Source: CAVPJC01 sp963705155
Lineage (GTDB): Bacteria > Chloroflexota > Anaerolineae > Anaerolineales > UBA4823
Reading direction: 5' to 3'
Assembly: GCA_963705155.1 (NCBI GenBank)
Contig: CAVPJC010000011.1
Location: forward strand, 1 to 47,287
DNA: 47,287 bases
The notes below the pieces were generated by a model. The model was not told where the DNA came from. It searched no databases and saw only the letters and a program-made list of their open reading frames with translations. The stretch's first letter is position 1, and every line of letters starts with the position of its first letter. Below, one piece after another: positions 1 through 7,298 of this stretch. Position numbers and translations under genes: made by a program.

Positions 1-36
1 AAAGCAGCTTGACAATTCCGAAATAATCCCTTTCCC

Positions 37-59
37 ACCACAATAGTTTGTGGTAAAAT
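37..59 (+). promoter_or_regulatory. Possible promoter of tRNA-Glu
   Basis: A TAAAAT -10-like hexamer lies at 54-59, 14 bases before the tRNA. It is preceded by a perfect 7-base inverted repeat (ACCACAA at 37-43, TTGTGGT at 48-54). No good -35 sits at 17-base spacing. A TTGACA at 9-14 is too far away to pair with this -10. The assignment rests on position and one hexamer only. Confidence 0.3.
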
Positions 60-73
60 CCACCCGCTCAGAC

Positions 74-146
74 GCCCCCATCGTCTAGGGGACCAGGACG
101 CAGCCCTTTCAAGGCTAAAACCAGGGTTCGAATCCCTGTGGGGGCA
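74..146 (+). tRNA. tRNA-Glu (anticodon UUC)
   Basis: A 73-base cloverleaf. The 7-bp acceptor stem is GCCCCCA (74-80) with TGGGGGC (139-145), followed by discriminator A at 146. The anticodon loop CTTTCAA gives anticodon TTC, which reads GAA/GAG. The T-arm carries GGTTCGAATCC. No CCA is encoded: the next bases are CCT. The last 9 bases of the gene plus 4 flanking bases recur at 9545-9557, so this tRNA may have served as an integration site. Confidence 0.95.
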
Positions 147-156
147 CCTGAAGTTC

Positions 157-194
157 GCGTGTCGTATCGGTAAGATGCGACACGCTTTCTTTTA
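157..194 (+). terminator. Rho-independent terminator of tRNA-Glu
   Basis: A perfect 8-bp stem, GCGTGTCG (157-164) with CGACACGC (178-185), is followed by a T-rich tract TTTCTTTT (186-193). It lies 10 bases after the tRNA and before the antitoxin gene, so the tRNA is probably a monocistronic unit. A degraded relative of this stem-loop appears near 9564-9597 beside the tRNA 3'-end copy. Confidence 0.85.
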
Positions 195-240
195 ATTCTA
201 GTGCATGATACGCTTACAGTGTAAGCACGCGCAGGTGAAC

Positions 241-486
241 ATGTTACGCAAAGTTTTTCGTACTGGGAATAGTGTGGTGGTTTCGCTGCCTCGTGAAGCG
301 CTGGATTACCTAAATATTCAAGAAGGGGCTGAGATTGAGGTTAACCTTGATCGTGGGAATCGCCAGGTTATCCTCAAGCCTGTGGAAATGCCCCTGGCCA
401 TTTCAGGCGTGGATGAAAATTTTGCCCACCAGGTGGCTGAATTTATCGAGCAGTATCGCCCCGCACTGAAAGAGCTGGCCAAATAG
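241..486 (+). CDS. AbrB/MazE/SpoVT-type antitoxin
   Basis: An 81-residue protein starting MLRKVFRTGNSVVVSLP. It has the swapped-hairpin AbrB/MazE fold pattern: a basic N-terminal strand, the GNS turn, LPREALDYL and an acidic EGAEIEV strand. Such proteins dimerise, bind the operon promoter and neutralise the toxin with the C-terminal tail. I chose the ATG at 241 because a GGTG-type ribosome site precedes it and the domain begins there. An in-frame ATG at 205 would add 12 unconserved residues. The doc-like gene starts 3 bases after the stop, so the two form a toxin-antitoxin operon. Doc is classically paired with Phd; an AbrB-fold partner is the less textbook arrangement. Confidence 0.85.
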   Translation: MLRKVFRTGNSVVVSLPREALDYLNIQEGAEIEVNLDRGNRQVILKPVEMPLAISGVDENFAHQVAEFIEQYRPALKELAK

Positions 487-489
487 GCG

Positions 490-875
490 ATGAAGTATCT
501 GACCGCAGAGCAGGTCTTATTTATCCACGCCCGCCTGATCGCAGAAACTGGCGATGAGCATGGTGTGCTTGACCTTGGCTTGCTTCAATCGGCTGTGGCG
601 CGCCCGCAAGTTTTTTTGACGGGCAGGATCTTTATCCTGGGCTATTCTCGAAAGCGGCTGCTCTGTTGGAAAGCCTGATTGGTAATCATGCTTTTGTGGA
701 TGGCAACAAACGGACCGCTATCACAGCGGTCGGGTTGTTCTTGCGACCGAACGGCTATCGCATAACAGCCAGCAACCAAGAATTGGAGGTTTTCACACTT
801 CAGTGCGCCAAGTACTTGGTATCCCTGGATCAGATGATGCTGTGGTTTAAAGGCCAATCAGAGAGTGTCGGTTGA
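490..875 (+). pseudogene. doc: Doc/Fic-family toxin, frameshifted at a T7 tract
   Basis: Doc proteins use a Fic fold to phosphorylate EF-Tu. The first frame (490 to about 617) encodes a Doc N-terminus, MKYLTAEQVLFIHARLIAE. After seven Ts at 611-617 the reading moves to another frame, which continues ...FDGQDLYPGLF and reaches the signature HAFVDGNKRT near 685-715. It ends at the TGA at 873-875. The joined product is about 128 residues, the usual Doc length. One missing T in the homopolymer explains the break: an eighth T would restore the frame. This is either a sequence error, a decayed toxin or a slippage-prone switch. The Fic core H, F, D, N, K and R residues are all present, so family assignment is firm. 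Confidence 0.8.
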
Positions 876-951
876 ATCTTTCCCGCTGGATGCGCTTGCG
901 CCTGGCGGCGTTCGGGGTGCGACGGCAAGCGGCTCGATCCTGACGACCTTC

Positions 952-1146
952 ATGATCGAGGGGAAAAAGACGCGCCAACACCTGAAATCCGAGCCGAAGG
1001 GACCCTCGGAGCGGGATGTGCAGATCTATGAGCTGCATAAGGCGGGGAAGACGGTGCGAGAATTGGGGGAGATGTTTGGGATATCAGAGTCAAGGGTGCG
1101 GGCAATTTACTGGGCAATGAAAAAGCAGCAAAGTAAATTGGCCTGA
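952..1146 (+). CDS. Small helix-turn-helix protein
   Basis: A 64-residue basic protein. Its C-terminal half (IYELHKAGKTVRELGEMFG, then ISESRVRAIYW) matches a sigma-70 region-4-like helix-turn-helix, the kind found in small DNA-binding regulators. No ribosome site marks the start. A GTG at 865, overlapping the end of doc, would give 93 residues with an unremarkable N-terminus, so the start is uncertain. It follows the toxin gene on the same strand and may be cotranscribed. No specific function can be assigned. Confidence 0.5.
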   Translation: MIEGKKTRQHLKSEPKGPSERDVQIYELHKAGKTVRELGEMFGISESRVRAIYWAMKKQQSKLA

Positions 1147-1227
1147 ATTTATTTGGGTTAAATGACGTATGTGTAATCTACCTGCCCGTTTTGCTGTTCG
1201 CTCTTTTCATCATGGACTCTATACTGA

Positions 1228-1283
1228 GCAATAGTCTCAGCGGGCAAATTGCAGGTGCTGTCGGTGACAATGCGTATGGTCAT
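1228..1283 (-). pseudogene. Truncated degV start (gene remnant)
   Basis: Reading the minus strand from the ATG at 1283 gives MTIRIVTDSTCNLPAETIA, nearly the same as the first 19 residues of the intact DegV at 5365 (MTVRIVTDSTCDLPAEIIA). At DNA level roughly three quarters of these 56 bases match. After residue 19 the similarity stops and an unrelated 20-codon tail runs to a stop near 1162. It lies just downstream of the 177-residue membrane protein gene in the same direction. I read it as the surviving 5' end of a second degV copy. Confidence 0.7.
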
Positions 1284-1298
1284 AGCATACAATCCGAC

Positions 1299-1832
1299 TT
1301 AGATTTTGAAGAACCTTACCCAGATAATGGCATCCAGAATAACCGTTTGCAGGCAAAAAAGGATACTGCCGACCAGGGCCAGCCGGTGCGCCCAGCGGGA
1401 TTGGCGAGGCTCAACAGCCAGCAGGGCCCATAAAAGGCCCAGCGATGTGGCTGCTACTGTCCATAAGTCCAGCCTCACCAGCCACAACAAAACTGGGCTG
1501 GGCTGCTCTGCCGCCAGTAATGTCAGCGGCATCCACAGCGCAGAGGGAAGCAAAATGGCGGCATATAGGGCATTGAAAAGACCAAATCCAAACCGGCTGG
1601 CTACCCGTGCCGTATCCGGCGCCAATCGAAAGAGCAAAAAATAAGTGAAGGCAAAATAACCGCCGGCGCCCAAGAACATGCCAACCGTGTAGAAGGGGCG
1701 AAGCCCCTGGGGCACGCCACCCCATAACAGGCCGGGCGCGCCAGGCCGGGTCAGTGGGCCCAGCACATAACTCAAGAGTACAGCAATTCCCCCGACCAGG
1801 ATGATGATCAGCAGTTGTTTTTTCTTGTTCAT
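1299..1832 (-). CDS. Unknown integral membrane protein (about 5 TM)
   Basis: A 177-residue hydrophobic protein with membrane segments near residues 6-26, 47-68, 84-106, 115-137 and 150-171. The N-terminus MNKKKQ is positively charged, so it probably starts in the cytoplasm. I do not recognise a family. It follows the Rieske oxygenase gene by 14 bases on the same strand and is likely its last intact cotranscribed partner. Its frame is open throughout, with no sign of damage. Confidence 0.75.
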   Translation of the reverse strand: MNKKKQLLIIILVGGIAVLLSYVLGPLTRPGAPGLLWGGVPQGLRPFYTVGMFLGAGGYFAFTYFLLFRLAPDTARVASRFGFGLFNALYAAILLPSALWMPLTLLAAEQPSPVLLWLVRLDLWTVAATSLGLLWALLAVEPRQSRWAHRLALVGSILFCLQTVILDAIIWVRFFKI

Positions 1833-1846
1833 GGTTGATAACCCAA

Positions 1847-2830
1847 TCAGGACTGCTGTCCCAGGCTTTGCAAGGCGGAGCGCTTTTTGCGATACTCAAT
1901 GATGGGCAGGTCGCCCTGGATCAGGATCTCGCCGATCTTCAGCCCGCTGGCCTTGGGCTGTTGCGTGATGACCACGCGCCGGTCCTCGTGAGCAATGTGA
2001 ACATTGCTTGGCATGGCCATCTGGGCAATCAGCTTGCCCAGCACGGGCAAGCGCATAAATTTCTGGTAGAAGCGCAGGTATAGCAAGGTATGCTCATCAT
2101 CCACTGGAACAAAGGCCGCTAACACGCGTACATCCGGGCTGATGTAGTTTTGCCACAGGTTCGGGAAGATGAATTCTAGATGTTGGTTGGTAGGGGGTTT
2201 TGGCGAGAGATCACGCGAGCGGCGCGGCGGCGTTCCGTCATCCAGGCGGTTGAAAACGTAGGTGTAAAGCAGCTTGTCGCCTTTCCACTCTACCACTGGC
2301 CCATCCACCACAGTGCGGTTGCCCCGCCCAATCGTATTGCGATGAATGAAGGGGAGATGGACGACATCCAACTGGTTTTCAATGACGCGCGAATAATGCG
2401 CCTCCCACGGGTCATGCGCCGAGCCGTAGTAGAAGGAATCATCTAAGTTGTCGAAGAATTCTGGCGCAGGCTGCTCTTGAGTTGTTGAATCGCCCCACAA
2501 AAGCCAGATGAACCCATGCGCTTCGTATGTGGGGTAAGCGTTCAGCCGTATGGCGCCGGTAACGACGCCATTGCGCCCATTGGCAGGGATCAAGATGCAT
2601 TTCCCTGAGGCATCAAACTCAAAGCCGTGGAACGGGCACTGGATATGTCCATCCTGAACCTTCCCTACGCTCAACGCCACGCCGCGGTGCGGACAGCGAT
2701 CTACTGCCGCGCTGACTTTGCCGGTGTTATCCCGCCAAAAGACCATTTTTTCGCCCATCCGGGTAACCCCAATGGGGGCGGCACCGACTTCGTTTGACTC
2801 TAGTACGACATACCATTGATTACGAATCAT
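1847..2830 (-). CDS. Rieske [2Fe-2S] non-heme iron oxygenase
   Basis: A 327-residue oxygenase-component protein. The Rieske cluster ligands are C46, H48 (CPHRG) and C65, H68 (CPFHG). The mononuclear iron site shows D155, H158 and H163 in NQLDVVHLPFIH. This is the organisation of ring-hydroxylating or O-demethylating oxygenases such as the vanillate-demethylase and pheophorbide-oxygenase types, which take electrons from a separate reductase. No reductase gene is visible nearby, so the electron donor must be elsewhere. The substrate cannot be told from sequence. I prefer the ATG at 2830, preceded by GAGG, over the ATG at 2854. It is cotranscribed with MFS, DUF1475, DegV and DUF1295 genes. Confidence 0.88.
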   Translation of the reverse strand: MIRNQWYVVLESNEVGAAPIGVTRMGEKMVFWRDNTGKVSAAVDRCPHRGVALSVGKVQDGHIQCPFHGFEFDASGKCILIPANGRNGVVTGAIRLNAYPTYEAHGFIWLLWGDSTTQEQPAPEFFDNLDDSFYYGSAHDPWEAHYSRVIENQLDVVHLPFIHRNTIGRGNRTVVDGPVVEWKGDKLLYTYVFNRLDDGTPPRRSRDLSPKPPTNQHLEFIFPNLWQNYISPDVRVLAAFVPVDDEHTLLYLRFYQKFMRLPVLGKLIAQMAMPSNVHIAHEDRRVVITQQPKASGLKIGEILIQGDLPIIEYRKKRSALQSLGQQS

Positions 2831-2887
2831 CTTAATATCCTCTTTGTTATCCATGCCCGATAGGTAAAATGTATAGGAAGCCTCGCC

Positions 2888-4153
2888 TTATGCATGGGCT
2901 GCCTCCTGCTCTGCCGTCAGGCGGTCACGTCGGGCAGGAAGGACGACGCGCCGGTACACAAAAATGATCACCCAGGCCATCACCAGCGCGCTGAAGATGC
3001 CCGGCGCCCAACGTCCGACTTGCTGAATGAGAAAACCACCCAGCGTGGGGGCAATCACGCGCGTGATGGCCTCCAGCGAGCCAGCGATACCCAGAGTGCC
3101 GCCGATTTCATCTCGGCTAACCGATTTGCTGATGGCGCTTTGCAGAACCGTATTGAGCACACCGCCAGAGAGCGCCAACGGGAGAATCACAATCAGCAGC
3201 AGCCAGAGCCGGTCCGTGAAGGCCCAGGCAAACAGTGCACCAGCCATGACCCATAGTCCGGTCACGATGAGCCAATTCTCACGGAAACGCCGCGTCAGCA
3301 TGCCGATTAACCCGGCCTGCGTGATCACCGAAATAAGCCCCACGTATGCCAAAACGTAGCCCGTAGTTTGCGAGGTCAGGCCAATGGATTGGGCATACAG
3401 TGAAAAAACGCCTTGAAAAGTGGCAAAAGCCAGCCCATAAAAAAAGCGGATGTGCAGCAAAGGCCCCACTTTAGGCCGGTTCAGCGTCTGAAACAGGGCA
3501 TTAAGCGTGAACGGAGGGCGCTGATTCTGGGCCATCGCTAAACGCCGCTCTGCGGTGAGGCTTTCGGGTAGGAGGAAGAAGATGGCTACCAGGTTTGAGA
3601 ATGACACAGCGGCGGCCACAAAAGCCGGCGTGCTGTACCCCCATTGGCTGAGCGCCCCGCCCGCCGCCGGCCCAATGATAAAACCCAGCCCAAAGGCTGC
3701 GCCGATCAGCCCCAGGCCTTTGGCGCGGTTTTGTTCATCGGTCACATCCGCAATATAGGCCTGGGCCACCGTAATATTACCGCCGGTCAAACCGGCGATA
3801 ATTCTACTGAGAAAGAGCACCCCCAGGATCACTGCATTGACAGCCTGGGGCGCCACCCATGCAGCCAGAAGCTGTCCCAGCGGGGCGGCAAAACCCAACA
3901 GCAGGAAACCCACAAAGGTGCCAGCTACAGAAATGAGCAGCACAGGACGGCGGCCCAGGCGATCTGACAGGCGGCCCAACAGAGGCGCGCTAAGCAACTG
4001 CGCAGCCGCGTAAGAAGCCACCAGCAACCCTACAAGCACTGGCGTAGCGCCATAGGAATCAGCATAGTAGGGTAACAGGGGCAGGATCAGACCAAAGCCC
4101 AGCAGATCCACAAAAACGATGACGAAAATAGTTAGCAAGCGAGAGTTTTTCAT
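2888..4153 (-). CDS. MFS drug-resistance-type transporter (TetA-like)
   Basis: A 421-residue, 12-TM major facilitator protein. The first segments read like TetA/multidrug antiporters: VFVDLLGFGLILPLLP, then motif A GRLSDRLGRRP after TM2 and GLTGGN in TM4. The second half begins after a cytoplasmic loop near residue 215. Such proteins export drugs or hydrophobic metabolites by proton antiport. Its place between the Rieske oxygenase and DUF1475 genes suggests export of, or tolerance to, the compound handled by this operon. That is inference only. Confidence 0.88.
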   Translation of the reverse strand: MKNSRLLTIFVIVFVDLLGFGLILPLLPYYADSYGATPVLVGLLVASYAAAQLLSAPLLGRLSDRLGRRPVLLISVAGTFVGFLLLGFAAPLGQLLAAWVAPQAVNAVILGVLFLSRIIAGLTGGNITVAQAYIADVTDEQNRAKGLGLIGAAFGLGFIIGPAAGGALSQWGYSTPAFVAAAVSFSNLVAIFFLLPESLTAERRLAMAQNQRPPFTLNALFQTLNRPKVGPLLHIRFFYGLAFATFQGVFSLYAQSIGLTSQTTGYVLAYVGLISVITQAGLIGMLTRRFRENWLIVTGLWVMAGALFAWAFTDRLWLLLIVILPLALSGGVLNTVLQSAISKSVSRDEIGGTLGIAGSLEAITRVIAPTLGGFLIQQVGRWAPGIFSALVMAWVIIFVYRRVVLPARRDRLTAEQEAAHA

Positions 4154-4177
4154 TATTTTTTTGCAACCCCTTCAACC

Positions 4178-4504
4178 TTAAGCGCGCCGCCCATACCAGA
4201 AGCGCTTCCAGTCCCCGCCGCTGGTCTGGAGCGCGATGAGGGTATACAGCGCGCCGGCCCAGAAGCCCAAAACCATCATCAGGATCACCCAGATAACCGA
4301 AGGAAACAGCGCCTTTTCACGGAAGACGATCCAACAGGAGAAGAGTGCAAAACCCACGTACAGGTCTACCAGCGAGACAATGCCCCAGGGCATGGCCAGT
4401 AGCTTGGCTCCCTCAGCCGCGAAATCTCCCACTGTGAAGCCGTAAATCAGGATGCCCGTCATGGCTAGCAGGCCGGCCAGAGCAATCAGTTTAGCAATTT
4501 TCAT
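4178..4504 (-). CDS. DUF1475-like membrane protein
   Basis: A 108-residue protein with three membrane segments (about 5-26, 43-62 and 68-92). The stretch PWGIVSLVDLYVGFALF followed by CWIVFRE resembles the DUF1475 family, whose function is unknown. It sits 24 bases from the MFS gene and 15 bases after degV on the same strand, so it is part of the operon. Family recognition is from memory of the pattern. Confidence 0.7.
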   Translation of the reverse strand: MKIAKLIALAGLLAMTGILIYGFTVGDFAAEGAKLLAMPWGIVSLVDLYVGFALFSCWIVFREKALFPSVIWVILMMVLGFWAGALYTLIALQTSGGDWKRFWYGRRA

Positions 4505-4519
4505 GGTTATACCCTCTCT

Positions 4520-5365
4520 TTATTGTTTTGATGCTGCAACCACGGCAAACCCAAGCGCGCCTGGGCCAATATGCGCTCCAATCACCGGGGTGATATCTTC
4601 GGTGAGGATATCGCCTTGTGGGAGCAAGCCCGCCCCCATAGCACGCAGTTCAGCGAGGCGTTCAAGCTGCGCGTGCGTATGCACAATTGCGGCGCGTTCC
4701 AACGCGCCAACAGCGGCCAGCATCTCTACCACGCGTTTCATGGCGCGCTCTCGTGTGCGCACACGCTCGGTGCCGGGTTTGCCATTGTGCATCGTTAGGA
4801 TGGGCTTGATCTGCAGCAGGGAGGCAAGGCCGGCCAGGTATTTGTTCATCCGCCCGCTGCGCTGGAGGAATTCTAGCGTATCCAGGGCGGCAAAGACATG
4901 ACTGCGTTGAACCTGATCCGTTAGAGCAGCCAGGATTTCCTTCACCGAACTGCCTGCAGCCGCCATCTTCGCCGCCGTCTCCACCAGGAAACCGGTTCCC
5001 AGGCTCAACTGCTGCGAATCGAACACCTTAACCAGCGCCGGTGTTGTTTCTTGTGCGGCTGAGCGCGCCACATCAACTGTACCACTCAAAGTTGCTGAAA
5101 TATGAATGGATAAAATCTCGCTGGCGCCTTCATCGGCCAGCGCCTGATAGATGGCATGGAATTTTTGCGGCGATGGCACGGCGGTGGGGGGATGGGTTGA
5201 GAATGAGGGCAACCGCGTGTAAAATTCATCGCGTTTCATGTCAATGCCATCTAAAAAGCCCTGGTTGCCCACGTTAATATAGAGCGGTACAACCGAGATG
5301 CCATAGCGAGCAATGATCTCGGCAGGTAAATCACAAGTGCTGTCGGTAACAATTCGAACTGTCAT
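4520..5365 (-). CDS. DegV family fatty-acid-binding protein
   Basis: A 281-residue, full-length DegV/FakB-type protein. DegV proteins bind a fatty acid and, in FakB, present it to the kinase FakA. Family marks are VTDSTCDLP (residues 6-14), STHPPTAVPSP (56-66), SATLSGT (90-96) and the GAHIGPGALG-type C-terminal loop, where the acyl carboxylate and phosphate are held. It follows the DUF1295 gene by 18 bases. A truncated second copy of its 5' end lies at 1228-1283. No FakA-like kinase is in the window. Confidence 0.92.
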   Translation of the reverse strand: MTVRIVTDSTCDLPAEIIARYGISVVPLYINVGNQGFLDGIDMKRDEFYTRLPSFSTHPPTAVPSPQKFHAIYQALADEGASEILSIHISATLSGTVDVARSAAQETTPALVKVFDSQQLSLGTGFLVETAAKMAAAGSSVKEILAALTDQVQRSHVFAALDTLEFLQRSGRMNKYLAGLASLLQIKPILTMHNGKPGTERVRTRERAMKRVVEMLAAVGALERAAIVHTHAQLERLAELRAMGAGLLPQGDILTEDITPVIGAHIGPGALGFAVVAASKQ

Positions 5366-5383
5366 AGTGCAACCTGCTAGATA

Positions 5384-6250
5384 TTACAACCTGGGGATCA
5401 ACACCGGCGTTGTCTTTTTGTAAGCTTCATAATTTTCCTGCCCGCCCCATTTCTGATCGGCCTTCTTTTCAAGCAGTGGGATGCCGCTGACGCGGGTGAG
5501 CAGCAGGGTGACAAAGATCGGGGAAATCAGGGCCACCCACTGCCAACCTTGCAGAACAGGCAGGGTGATGATCATGACGCCAATCCACAAGACAATCTCT
5601 CCAAAGTAGTTGGGGTGACGCGAGCGAGACCACAACCCGGTTTGGATGAACTTGCCTTTGTTATTGGGATCAGTATTGAAGCGGCTTTTTTGATAATCCG
5701 CCACCGCCTCCATCGTAAATCCGAAAACCCACACCAGGAAGCCAACCAGGGCAAACAGATCCAGCTCTTTACGGTTCGTGGTGGTGATCGTGACCAACGC
5801 AGCAGCCATGGTGAAGGTGATCCACAAGCCCTGGATGGTCCAAACGTTCAAAAAGCGGATAAAAGACGGCTTGATCTCATCGAAGCGGTCATCCTTGCCC
5901 GCCTTTTTTATGCGGCCAAACAGGAACGTACCCAGGCGGGCTGCCCAGATCACAACCAGCACCCACACCAGGATGGCTCTGCCATCCTGGTTGGCGCTTA
6001 AAAGCAGGGCCAGCGTGCTAAGAGTGATATACGTGAGGCTGCCGGTCAGATCGAAGAACTTCTCAGTCTGGCCCACGTAAGCCGGGATAAAGACCAGCCA
6101 TTGTATGAGAAAAGCCAGGCCAACGATCAGGGCAAAAACCGGGATACCGGCAACCCGGCTGCTGCCCTGGCTGCCCGCAAGCGCCGCCAAGAGGCCGATC
6201 AAGATCAACACCGAAAAAACGATGAGCGCCTTATAATCCATTGTTTTCAT
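5384..6250 (-). CDS. DUF1295 / steroid 5-alpha-reductase-like membrane protein
   Basis: A 288-residue polytopic protein starting MKTMDYKAL. The C-terminal third has the family marks: GLWSRSRHPNYFGEI, VSGIPLLEKKADQKWG and YEAYKKTTPVLIPRL. These resemble DUF1295 and ICMT/steroid-reductase enzymes, where the RHPNY motif lies in the cofactor-binding region. A reductase acting on an unsaturated lipid or isoprenoid is plausible but not proven. An in-frame GTG at 6271 is an alternative start; I chose ATG 6250 as the first conserved residue. A long perfect palindrome lies 24 bases upstream. Confidence 0.85.
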   Translation of the reverse strand: MKTMDYKALIVFSVLILIGLLAALAGSQGSSRVAGIPVFALIVGLAFLIQWLVFIPAYVGQTEKFFDLTGSLTYITLSTLALLLSANQDGRAILVWVLVVIWAARLGTFLFGRIKKAGKDDRFDEIKPSFIRFLNVWTIQGLWITFTMAAALVTITTTNRKELDLFALVGFLVWVFGFTMEAVADYQKSRFNTDPNNKGKFIQTGLWSRSRHPNYFGEIVLWIGVMIITLPVLQGWQWVALISPIFVTLLLTRVSGIPLLEKKADQKWGGQENYEAYKKTTPVLIPRL

Positions 6251-6273
6251 AGGGTTCCATTGTCCTTTCACTG

Positions 6274-6312
6274 GGGGTTATTTTTGGCGGCGAAGCCGCC
6301 AAAAATAACCCC
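6274..6312. repeat. Perfect 18-bp palindrome with 3-base loop
   Basis: Arms GGGGTTATTTTTGGCGGC (6274-6291) and GCCGCCAAAAATAACCCC (6295-6312) are perfectly complementary around a GAA loop. T runs precede and A runs follow the GC core on both strands, which is the reverse of an intrinsic terminator. It lies between the heliorhodopsin remnant and the DUF1295 gene, in what would be the mRNA leader of the latter. It may be an RNA processing hairpin, an operator or a REP-like repeat. Confidence 0.85.
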
Positions 6313-6324
6313 AAAAACCTTTCG

Positions 6325-6411
6325 CTATACCGGCGCCAGTGTCTTGGTCCAGATCAGCCAGCACAGCACGGTTTTAGCCGACAGGCTCAGGATGATATAG
6401 ACGCGCTCCCC
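6325..6411 (-). pseudogene. Heliorhodopsin C-terminal remnant (last TM helix)
   Basis: The minus strand from 6411 down to the TAG at 6325-6327 encodes 28 residues: GERVYIILSLSAKTV, then LCWLIWTKTLAPV. Heliorhodopsins end in a seventh helix reading GER-Y-x-x-LSL-x-AK-x-x-L-x-W, where the lysine of S-L-x-A-K binds retinal. The remnant matches this, lysine included. An in-frame TGA two codons upstream (6415-6417) and no start codon show that the rest of the gene is gone. It directly follows the frameshifted 4-TM gene on the same strand. I compared it with my memory of characterised heliorhodopsins, not a search. Confidence 0.72.
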
Positions 6412-6434
6412 TGGTCATTTCTGTGAACGAAAAA

Positions 6435-6799
6435 TCAACTGCTTTTCTTGTGAATTTGGGTGGCCAGCATTTCTGCCAACCCAATCGCGCCAACGCCGCA
6501 CAACAGGTGCAGAACCTGCGCAATCCAGTTGTTGGCTCCAGGGAAATCTTCTCCTACGCCAGACCCCAAATTGGAAGCCCCAGGCCCCAGACGGCGGCGA
6601 CAAGCACCAGCTTAGGTGAAACTTCGGCGCGATAAGCCTGGTAGGCCAGCGCAAACAGAGCCAGCGTCAGAAGAGAGCCAAGCACAATATGGCTAATGAC
6701 AAGCGTTTCGGCATTCCCTATCCAAAAAACGATCCCTGAGATCAATTGAATTGTTCCGGCAATCCGGAGAACGTTTTGCAAAATTGAAGTGGTCTTCAT
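6435..6799 (-). pseudogene. Four-TM membrane protein of unknown function, frameshifted
   Basis: The gene starts MKTTSILQNVLRIAGTI at 6799 and reads 81 codons to ...GLPIWGLA. Losing one base from a G run (plus-strand CCCC at 6564-6567) explains the break. In the next frame the reading continues SGVGEDFPGANNWIAQVLHL and ends ...ATQIHKKSS at the TGA at 6435-6437. The joined product is about 121 residues with four hydrophobic helices. I do not recognise the family. It lies between the DoxX-like gene and the heliorhodopsin tail, all in one direction. Confidence 0.65.
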
Positions 6800-6865
6800 G
6801 GAATCTTCTCCTGCTTTTTGTTTATTTCAATTGCCAGGGCCAGGATTTCCTGGCTGCTGGGAATA

Positions 6866-7298
6866 TCACTCATGCTGTGCCCGTAGTGGACAAAACGCGT
6901 CACGCAGCGCGCGCCATGCGCCGGTGGCCCATAAAGCCCAGATCACCAGCAGGGGCTGGAAAAACAGGCGAATGAAACGGGCCTGGTCAGTATTCAACCC
7001 AAAGGCATCAATCCGGTTGACGTACTGCGAGATATTACCGGGGAAGATGATCACAAAGAATGCCGCCGTAGCCAGGCCCACCAGCGCGCTGCTGCCTGGA
7101 CAGCAATACCAAGCCAAGCCCCAGCGCGATTTCCGCAATGCCTGATAAGACCACCACCAGGTTGCCATCCAGCGGCACCCACGGCGGAACCTGAGTCAGG
7201 AACTCCACACGCGCAAAGGTGAGATGATTTACCCCAGTAAAGATCAGGAATGCACCTAGCAAAATCCGGAAGATTAACTGTAAATGCGACTTTTTCAT
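6866..7298 (-). pseudogene. DoxX-family membrane protein, frameshifted
   Basis: From the ATG at 7298 the frame gives MKKSHLQLIFRILLGAFLIF, then FTGVNHLTF and VPPWVPLDGNLVVVLSGIAE. This is the DoxX pattern of four helices with a conserved start and a P-P-W-P loop. Near 7083-7105 the reading must change frame to reach ALVGLATAAFFVIIFPGNIS and end ...CPLRAQHE at 6866. The joined length of about 144 residues suits the family. DoxX-like proteins are linked to redox homeostasis and thiosulfate metabolism; the role here is unknown. Its start overlaps the marR stop by 4 bases, so MarR is cotranscribed with it. Confidence 0.7.

Noticed and set aside
37..54. Inverted repeat before tRNA-Glu as a regulator site
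   Set aside because: It is only 7 bases and A/T-rich next to the -10; tRNA genes rarely need an operator, so it may be chance.
611..618. Programmed ribosomal frameshifting at the T7 tract in doc
   Set aside because: No slippery motif with a downstream stem-loop or internal Shine-Dalgarno is evident, and similar one-base shifts occur in about 15 unrelated genes in the window.
1191..1433. Plus-strand 80-codon open frame over the degV remnant
   Set aside because: The minus strand carries the recognisable DegV start and the end of a membrane protein; the plus-strand product is featureless.
2180..2446. Plus-strand open frame within the Rieske gene
   Set aside because: The minus-strand frame carries all iron-ligand motifs; this is a shadow.
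6274..6312. A bidirectional terminator
   Set aside because: The A and T runs flank the GC core in the wrong order on both strands, so no U-tract follows the stem.
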